From Bacillus testis (GTDB taxonomy: Bacteria; Bacillota; Bacilli; Bacillales; DSM-1321), in contig NZ_LN851186.1 in NCBI RefSeq assembly GCF_001243895.1, forward strand, positions 3,516,735-3,580,734: a stretch of 64,000 nucleotides of DNA, in the 5' to 3' direction. The notes under the pieces are model-generated. The model was not told the DNA's origin, made no database searches, and was given only the letters and a program-made list of their open reading frames with translations. A program made the translations under genes and the position numbers. Below are positions 58,742 through 64,000 of this stretch, piece after piece; position 1 is the first letter of the stretch, and each line of letters begins with the position of its first letter.

Positions 58742-58862
58742 GGATATGTCACCTCCTTTTTTCTAAACTAGAAAAAACGGGAACATACCACCCAGCGCCG
58801 TCGCATGCCTTTTATTTTCTGTACCCCTGTTACTTTAAAGTGTAGCCAAAGTTCAACTTGTC

Positions 58863-59828
58863 TCATTCAGCCTTTACATACAGACCGTCTATTTTTTCTG
58901 TTGCCAGCTGTTCCAGATAACGGTCTACGGATAAATATAATAGACCATTCCCTATAAGCCTTGGTGAATAGCCCAGGGGAATGGTCCTTTTAATAAGCTG
59001 TGCATATAGCTCTGCTTCAGTCAATTGTCTGCCAAAGCTTTCATTCGCATACTGCTTCAACAGTGCCAAAGCACCGGAAACATGCGGGGTAGCCATGGAA
59101 GTCCCGCTCAGGGTCGCATATTTCCCGTTTAAATAAGTCGAACGGATTTTTTCGCCGGGTGCGACAAGGTCAAGCTCATTATTGGAGTTGCTGAACCTTG
59201 ATGAACGTCTGTCAAAATCGACAGCACCGACTGAAATAACCTCGTTATAGCAGCCAGGATAGTCGAGTTCTTCCGTCTCTGGATCTCCATCTCCTCCGTT
59301 TCCAGCTGCACATACCACAAGGATTCCTTGGTCCACCGCTTCTTTGATTGCTTGATGAAGTTCAGGCATGTCTTCTGGCCCTCCCAGGCTCATTGAAATA
59401 ATATCCGCCCTTTGTTCCACTGCATATTGGATGCCTTGAATGACGGAATCGTATGTGCCGGAACCATTTTTATCAAGCACTTTCACAATAAGCAAGCTTG
59501 CTTCCGGCGCTACCCCGACGACACCAGTGCCATTCTCTGTGGCTGCGACCGTCCCGGCAACATGCGTACCGTGGCCATTATAGTCCTTAAATAAATCAGC
59601 CCTGCCTGAGTCATCATCTGTAAAATTCCTTCCACCAATAATACGGTCTTTCAGGTCGGGATGTTCCAAATCACAACCTGTATCCAAAATAGCGACAACC
59701 ATTCCCTTTCCTTTTGATTTCTCCCAAAAATAGGGCGTCTGAATAAGTTCTAGCCCTTCTGGTACCTCCGATATTGCCATGACTACTTCTTCTACCTGAT
59801 GCGGAAATAAACGTACAGATTTCTTCAT
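58863..59828 (-). CDS. ispA: Intracellular subtilisin-like serine protease
   Basis: A 321-aa subtilase without a signal peptide, so cytoplasmic, of the IspA type. The catalytic triad is Asp in VAILDTGCDLEHPDL, His in NGHGTHVAGTVAA and Ser in LSGTSMATPHVSGALALL, with the oxyanion Asn in VVCAAGNGG. The short N-terminal extension (RLFPHQVEEVVMAISEVPEGLELIQTPYFW) corresponds to the inhibitory propeptide that is trimmed on activation. AGGAGGGAAAGGAA precedes the ATG. Major protein turnover during stationary phase is the known role of the family. Confidence 0.92.
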   Translation of the reverse strand: MKKSVRLFPHQVEEVVMAISEVPEGLELIQTPYFWEKSKGKGMVVAILDTGCDLEHPDLKDRIIGGRNFTDDDSGRADLFKDYNGHGTHVAGTVAATENGTGVVGVAPEASLLIVKVLDKNGSGTYDSVIQGIQYAVEQRADIISMSLGGPEDMPELHQAIKEAVDQGILVVCAAGNGGDGDPETEELDYPGCYNEVISVGAVDFDRRSSRFSNSNNELDLVAPGEKIRSTYLNGKYATLSGTSMATPHVSGALALLKQYANESFGRQLTEAELYAQLIKRTIPLGYSPRLIGNGLLYLSVDRYLEQLATEKIDGLYVKAE

Positions 59829-60041
59829 TTCCTTTCCCTCCTGTCAGGTTTTTATTAGCCAAAACAAGGTGTTAGTTGAATTTTAACAATTTTCAGTTAA
59901 TTATAATAGGTACTTTCGTATTATATTCAAGGACATTAGTCATGCAAGTTTCGACATTAAAAAAGAGAAAAATGTATGATAGTCGCTACTTATTGTAAGA
60001 AAACAGACCGGTTCCATCCTTTTTAGCAAAAATCACAAATA

Positions 60042-60073
60042 AAGGCGCTAGCCCCTTTAAAGGGCTAGCGCCT
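60042..60073 (-). terminator. Terminator of the tmRNA gene
   Basis: AGGCGCTAGCCC (60042-60053) with GGGCTAGCGCCT (60062-60073), followed by TTTATTTG on the minus strand. Confidence 0.9.
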
Positions 60074-60134
60074 CTTTCTTTAGTGTTACCAAAGTGTTGC
60101 CACTTACCTCCACACCCTTGATATCACTGGGCTA

Positions 60135-60493
60135 TGGAGACGGTGGGAGTCGAACCCACGTCCAGAAATATTGCCACTTAAGCTTCTACGAGTGTAGTCG
60201 ATTTATTGGCATTTCGCCAATGCTTCGGCCAATCGACAGGCTTCCGCATCGCTAGTCTGATTGTTCTCTTCCTTCTTCCTCAGACGGTGGAATCCGGCGT
60301 AGCCCACTAAAGTTGAGTCCCTTACCCTACCACATGGGCGATGGAGGGAGGAACCGCATTAGACTGTTATTAAGCAGCTAGTGCGAAGTTGTTTTGTTGT
60401 TTGCCAGTTATAGGCTTTGACGTTTTAACGAGGCCGATCCCCTCGACTCGCAACTTAAGCTCAAACTACCCCTGTCGAATCCGTAACGTCCCC
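60135..60493 (-). ncRNA. ssrA: Transfer-messenger RNA
   Basis: A 359-nt tmRNA. The 5' end GGGGACGTTACGG pairs with the 3' end CGTCTCCA (one G-U pair) to form the tRNA-like acceptor, and the T-arm GTGGGTTCGACTCCCAC is present. The mRNA part encodes the tag GKQQNNFALAA followed by TAATAA, giving AGKQQNNFALAA with the alanine carried by the RNA. It rescues stalled ribosomes with SmpB, encoded 195 bp upstream. The terminal CCA is not encoded. Confidence 0.95.
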
Positions 60494-60688
60494 GTATAAG
60501 AAAAGGAACGAACGAAAGTGAATAGCGAGCTGTTGCAGCTCTTATTCAATTATCATTCTGTACAGACATTATAACATATAGGGGATGAATTGCAATTGTC
60601 AGTTCTTGCAGGAGCTGGAACCAACTAGCCGACATCCCATTTGCTGTTATAACTGCACTATACCCCGTATTACAGCCGCCTAAACATC

Positions 60689-61156
60689 TTACATCTTTTG
60701 GCGGTCGCGGAAAGCACGCTCGATATCACGCTTTGCTTCTTTGCGTTTAAGGTCTTCGCGCTTGTCGTATTGTTTCTTCCCTTTTCCAAGTCCGATCAAT
60801 ACTTTGGCAAACCCGTTCTTCAAATATACTTTCAATGGCACCAGTGTGTATCCTGATTCCTTTGTTTCTCCGATCAGTTTGCTGATTTCCCGCTTATGTA
60901 AAAGCAGCTTGCGCGGACGAAGCGGATCATGGTTATAGCGGTTTCCCTGCTCATATGGGGAGATGTGCATATTGTACAGATAGACTTCCCCGTTTTGGAT
61001 GCGGGCGTGGGAATCCTTTAGATTCAGCCGGGCGTTACGTATAGACTTGATTTCAGTCCCTTGCAAAACGATGCCGGCTTCATATGTGTCCTCGATAAAA
61101 TAATCATGATATGCTTTTTTATTCTGTGCTACTTGCTTTCCCATACCTTTAGCCAT
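60689..61156 (-). CDS. smpB: SsrA-binding protein SmpB
   Basis: A 155-aa RNA-binding protein essential for trans-translation. Core segments are [56 protein letters not shown], and the basic C-terminal tail [26 protein letters not shown] that reaches the decoding centre. The start is ATG 61156 eight bases after GGAGG; the frame to 61171 is not needed. It lies between rnr and ssrA, the normal Bacillus order. Confidence 0.95.
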   Translation of the reverse strand: MAKGMGKQVAQNKKAYHDYFIEDTYEAGIVLQGTEIKSIRNARLNLKDSHARIQNGEVYLYNMHISPYEQGNRYNHDPLRPRKLLLHKREISKLIGETKESGYTLVPLKVYLKNGFAKVLIGLGKGKKQYDKREDLKRKEAKRDIERAFRDRQKM

Positions 61157-61271
61157 ACAGCATTCCTCCAAACTCCAGTAACAGTTCTCTCTTTGTTGGT
61201 ACTCCGTTTATGCCCGTTCTTTAAGGGCCTTGCAGGACAGGAGTACCGCCTCTCCCTTATCATAACGGAAG

Positions 61272-61294
61272 GAGAGCCTTCTTGGAAGGCTCTC
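61272..61294. terminator. Hairpin between smpB and rnr
   Basis: GAGAGCCTTC (61272-61281) and GAAGGCTCTC (61285-61294) pair perfectly with a 3-nt loop, 8 bp after the rnr stop. No T-run follows, so it may stabilise or process the mRNA rather than terminate. Confidence 0.5.
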
Positions 61295-61301
61295 GCTGCT
61301 A

Positions 61302-63692
61302 TTAGCCTCGTTTGGACTTTTTCTTCCGCTTGCTTTTAGGGGCATTCTCGAAGAACTTCTTGCCGTTCTTTCCCTTGCCGTCTTTTTTCGGCTTTCCATT
61401 TGCTTTGCCGGAGCCGTTTTTCTTTCTTTTGTTCTTGCTATACGGACGGTCATCTTTGCCAGAAGAGTCGCCCGATCTGGAACGGGATGTGTTGCGGCCT
61501 CTGCTTCCCGCTTTGAAAACCTTTTGTTCACGGTTATCTCGGCGGCGGTTGCTCTTCATGCCTGCCACTTCAAAATCGATGGCCCGTTCATCTTTATTGA
61601 CGTTAGTTACCTTGACGCGGATTTCGTCACCAATGCGGAATACCTTGGCTGTACGTTCGCCGATCATGGCCAGATGGCGTTCATCGAAACGATAATAATC
61701 GTCATTCATTGCCGACACATGGACAAGGCCCTCGATTGTATTCTCTAATTCAACGAACATACCGAAATTCGTGACAGAAGAAATAATGCCATCGTATTCT
61801 TCGCCCACTTTATCCAGCATGAACTCCGTTTTCTTCAGATCGTCTGTTTCACGTTCTGCATCGACTGCACGGCGTTCACGCTTAGAGGTATGGTCAGCGA
61901 TTTCCGGCATCAACGCTGCCCATTTTTCTTTCGTTGCATTGTCTATTTTTCCTTCGATCAAATACGTCCGGATCAGGCGGTGGACAATCAGGTCCGGATA
62001 ACGTCTGATCGGCGATGTAAAATGCGTGTAGAAATCCGTTGACAATCCAAAATGCCCGAGGCTTGCCGGATCATATTTGGCCTGTTGCATAGAACGCAGC
62101 ATGACCGTGGAGATGACCATCTCTTCCGGTTTTCCTTCCACCGCTTCAATGATTTCCTGAAGGGCGCGCGGGTGGACGTCATTGGCCTTTCCTTTCACGA
62201 CATAGCCGAAATTTGTAATGAACTCAAAGAAACGTTGAAGCTTTTCTTCTTTTGGATCTTCATGGATCCGGTAAAGGAATGGTACGTTCATCCAGTGGAA
62301 ATGCTCAGCCACTGTTTCATTGGCAACAAGCATGAACTCCTCAATTAGCTTTTCAGCAACGGAGCGCTCGCGCAGCACGACGTCTGTCGGATGTCCTTCT
62401 TCGTCCACCAATACTTTTGATTCCTTAAAATCAAAGTCGATGGCCCCACGCTGCATTCTCTTATCGCGAAGGATTTGAGCAAGTTTTTCCATTTCTTCAA
62501 ACATGGGAACTGTCTTTTCATAACGCTCGCGCAGCTCCTCATCCTGATCAACAAGAATCTTATTCACATCCGAATAGGTCATTCTTTCCGTTGTTTTAAT
62601 GACGCTTTGGAAAATGTCGTGATTGACCACTTTACCGGAAGGGTCGATTTCCATTTCGCAGGAAAGGGTCAGGCGGTCTACTCGCGGATTCAATGAACAG
62701 ATTCCATTTGATAAGCGATGGGGAATCATCGGGATAACGCGGTCTACTAAATAGACACTTGTCCCACGGTCATATGCTTCACGATCGATTGGGCTGCCTT
62801 CTGTCACATAATGGCTGACATCGGCAATATGAACGCCCAATTTGTAGTTGCCGTTATCCAAATGAGTAACGGTAACTGCATCATCCAGGTCTTTCGCATC
62901 TGCACCATCAATTGTGACAATGACTTGGTCACGTAAATCGCGGCGGTTTTCCAAATCCTGCTCGGATATCGTTTCAGGCGTTGCCTCCGCTTGCTTAAGC
63001 ACGTCCTCTGGGAACTCCAATGGCAATCCATGGCTGTGGATGACGGACAAAATATCGACACCCGGATCGTTTTTATGGCCGAGGATCTCAATGACTTCCC
63101 CTTCGGCGCTCGCCCGTCCCTCTGGATAAGCAGTTAAATGAACAACCACTTTATGGCCGTCAACCGCTCCCATTCTTGCAGACTTTGGAATGAAAATATC
63201 GTTGACTACCTTCTTATCATCAGGAATGACAAAGCCAAAATGTTTGCTTTCCACATAAGTCCCTACCAATTGGGTCAACCCATGCTCGATGATTTTTTCA
63301 ACTGCCCCTTCTCTGCGGGACCCTGAGCTTTCAGAGGAAATGCGCACCAAAACAAGATCCCCATGCATCGCATTCTTTGTTTCATGCGGCGGGATAAAAA
63401 TATCATCCATACCCGGCTCTTCGGGTGTAACGAAAGCAAAGCCTTTTGCATGCGCAATCAACTTGCCCCGCACTAAATTCATTTTTTCAGGCAAACCGTA
63501 GCGGTTGCTTCTTGTGCGGACAACTTGGCCCTTTTCTTCCATTTTGACTAGTGCTTTGACGAAGCTTTTGAAATCGTCCGATTCTTCAATATCCAACTCT
63601 TTTTCTAATTCTTGTACAGTCATCGGTTTGTACGATTCTTCTTTCATGAATTGCAGCAACCGATCATAGTAATATCGAATATTCTCTTCCAT
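61302..63692 (-). CDS. rnr: Ribonuclease R
   Basis: A 796-aa 3'-5' exoribonuclease. Domains in order: N-terminal helix-turn-helix (about 1-65), two cold-shock domains (about 70-230), RNB catalytic domain (about 255-590, with [17 protein letters not shown], the Asp cluster that binds magnesium), S1 domain (about 630-715, [29 protein letters not shown]) and a Lys/Arg-rich tail (about 715-796). It degrades structured RNA, including tmRNA-released mRNAs. The start is ATG 63692 after AGGGAGG; TTG 63716 overlaps that site. Confidence 0.95.
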   Translation of the reverse strand: MEENIRYYYDRLLQFMKEESYKPMTVQELEKELDIEESDDFKSFVKALVKMEEKGQVVRTRSNRYGLPEKMNLVRGKLIAHAKGFAFVTPEEPGMDDIFIPPHETKNAMHGDLVLVRISSESSGSRREGAVEKIIEHGLTQLVGTYVESKHFGFVIPDDKKVVNDIFIPKSARMGAVDGHKVVVHLTAYPEGRASAEGEVIEILGHKNDPGVDILSVIHSHGLPLEFPEDVLKQAEATPETISEQDLENRRDLRDQVIVTIDGADAKDLDDAVTVTHLDNGNYKLGVHIADVSHYVTEGSPIDREAYDRGTSVYLVDRVIPMIPHRLSNGICSLNPRVDRLTLSCEMEIDPSGKVVNHDIFQSVIKTTERMTYSDVNKILVDQDEELRERYEKTVPMFEEMEKLAQILRDKRMQRGAIDFDFKESKVLVDEEGHPTDVVLRERSVAEKLIEEFMLVANETVAEHFHWMNVPFLYRIHEDPKEEKLQRFFEFITNFGYVVKGKANDVHPRALQEIIEAVEGKPEEMVISTVMLRSMQQAKYDPASLGHFGLSTDFYTHFTSPIRRYPDLIVHRLIRTYLIEGKIDNATKEKWAALMPEIADHTSKRERRAVDAERETDDLKKTEFMLDKVGEEYDGIISSVTNFGMFVELENTIEGLVHVSAMNDDYYRFDERHLAMIGERTAKVFRIGDEIRVKVTNVNKDERAIDFEVAGMKSNRRRDNREQKVFKAGSRGRNTSRSRSGDSSGKDDRPYSKNKRKKNGSGKANGKPKKDGKGKNGKKFFENAPKSKRKKKSKRG

Positions 63693-63725
63693 TAATATAA
63701 CAACCTCCCTATTCAAGGGTAAAAG

Positions 63726-64000
63726 CTATTCCTTCCAGTCTAATTGCTCTAGGAAATTAAACACATCGCTATGGAGCTGTTCTTTTTCTTTATCAAGCGT
63801 AATAACATGTCCAGATTCTTCATACCATTTGATTTCTTTTTTATTGCTATTTACTTCATTATATATGATATTTGCGCTGTCTGTGTTAATCACATTGTCC
63901 TTAGCTCCTTGTACCACGAATGTTGGAACGGTGATCTCAGGAACGGATTCCCGGACGGAAGCGATTAGATTCTGCAAAGCCTCCAGTGTATCCATCGGCG
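63726..64000 (-). CDS. est: Carboxylesterase (alpha/beta hydrolase), C-terminal part
   Basis: The visible 90 or so residues are the C-terminal end of a Bacillus YvaK/Est-type carboxylesterase. [26 protein letters not shown] contains the catalytic aspartate region, and [31 protein letters not shown] contains the catalytic histidine. The frame stays open to the window edge, so the gene continues upstream. It precedes rnr, as in Bacillus (secG-yvaK-rnr-smpB-ssrA). Confidence 0.9.
   Translation of the reverse strand, partial: PMDTLEALQNLIASVRESVPEITVPTFVVQGAKDNVINTDSANIIYNEVNSNKKEIKWYEESGHVITLDKEKEQLHSDVFNFLEQLDWKE

Overview
The window reads as chromosome of a spore-forming, low-GC member of the Bacillaceae. 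It carries tmRNA-smpB-rnr-carboxylesterase in the usual Bacillus order, glnQHMP, asnB, yjlC-ndh, ltaS, ispA, yisL, a spoVA-type spore operon, strong AGGAGG ribosome sites with frequent GTG/TTG starts, a perfect Per box and a guanidine-I riboswitch. I do not name a species.

Layout. 0-0.7 kb: guanidinium exporter pair (ykkCD type) behind a guanidine-I riboswitch. 0.9-5.6 kb: TetR/MMPL efflux pair, then a Per-box-controlled catalase. 5.6-12.8 kb: a large sulfur (thiosulfate/persulfide) region with a YeeE-type transporter plus TusA, TauE/SafE, a second TusA, a metallo-beta-lactamase/rhodanese protein, DsrE, a TusA-rhodanese fusion, CstR and a rhodanese-like protein without the usual cysteine, with CstR-like operators. 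13-16 kb: glnQHMP. 16.4-23.2 kb: an AT-rich accessory stretch in which small single genes alternate with related structured repeats, interrupted by an IS110-family element. 23.3-28.8 kb: SwrC-type RND pump, its TetR, and an LCP protein. 29-37.3 kb: ccdA, asnB, an accessory methyltransferase/TetR pair, a 2-hydroxyacid dehydrogenase, MEDS and GAF-STAS sensory proteins, yisL. 37.6-46.3 kb: cation/proton antiporter behind a possible structured leader, MFS/MarR, UspA, yjlC-ndh, and a DUF1836/hemolysin III divergent pair. 46.6-50.8 kb: a lipoprotein and a compact spoVA2mob-like operon (2Duf, DUF1657, SpoVAD, SpoVAC, DUF1657). 50.8-60 kb: isochorismatase-like hydrolase, a methyltransferase remnant, ldh, tRNA-Lys, a zinc-ribbon HtrA-like protease, LTA synthase, C39-like peptidase, a possible type I toxin-antitoxin locus, ispA. 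60-64 kb: ssrA, smpB, rnr and the start of the carboxylesterase gene.

How parts work together. The sulfur genes form a persulfide detoxification and sulfur-trafficking module under a CstR repressor with Cys31/Cys60. SmpB, tmRNA and RNase R form the trans-translation and decay module. The SpoVA/2Duf genes are spore inner-membrane functions, and a sigma-G-like promoter precedes the first one.

The most unusual material is (1) the cassette-like array at 18-22.9 kb, whose repeats show compensatory base changes in two mutually exclusive stems, and (2) two further dispersed, palindromic, MITE-like repeat families. Everything here was read by eye. Family assignments rest on recognised motifs, not on database searches.
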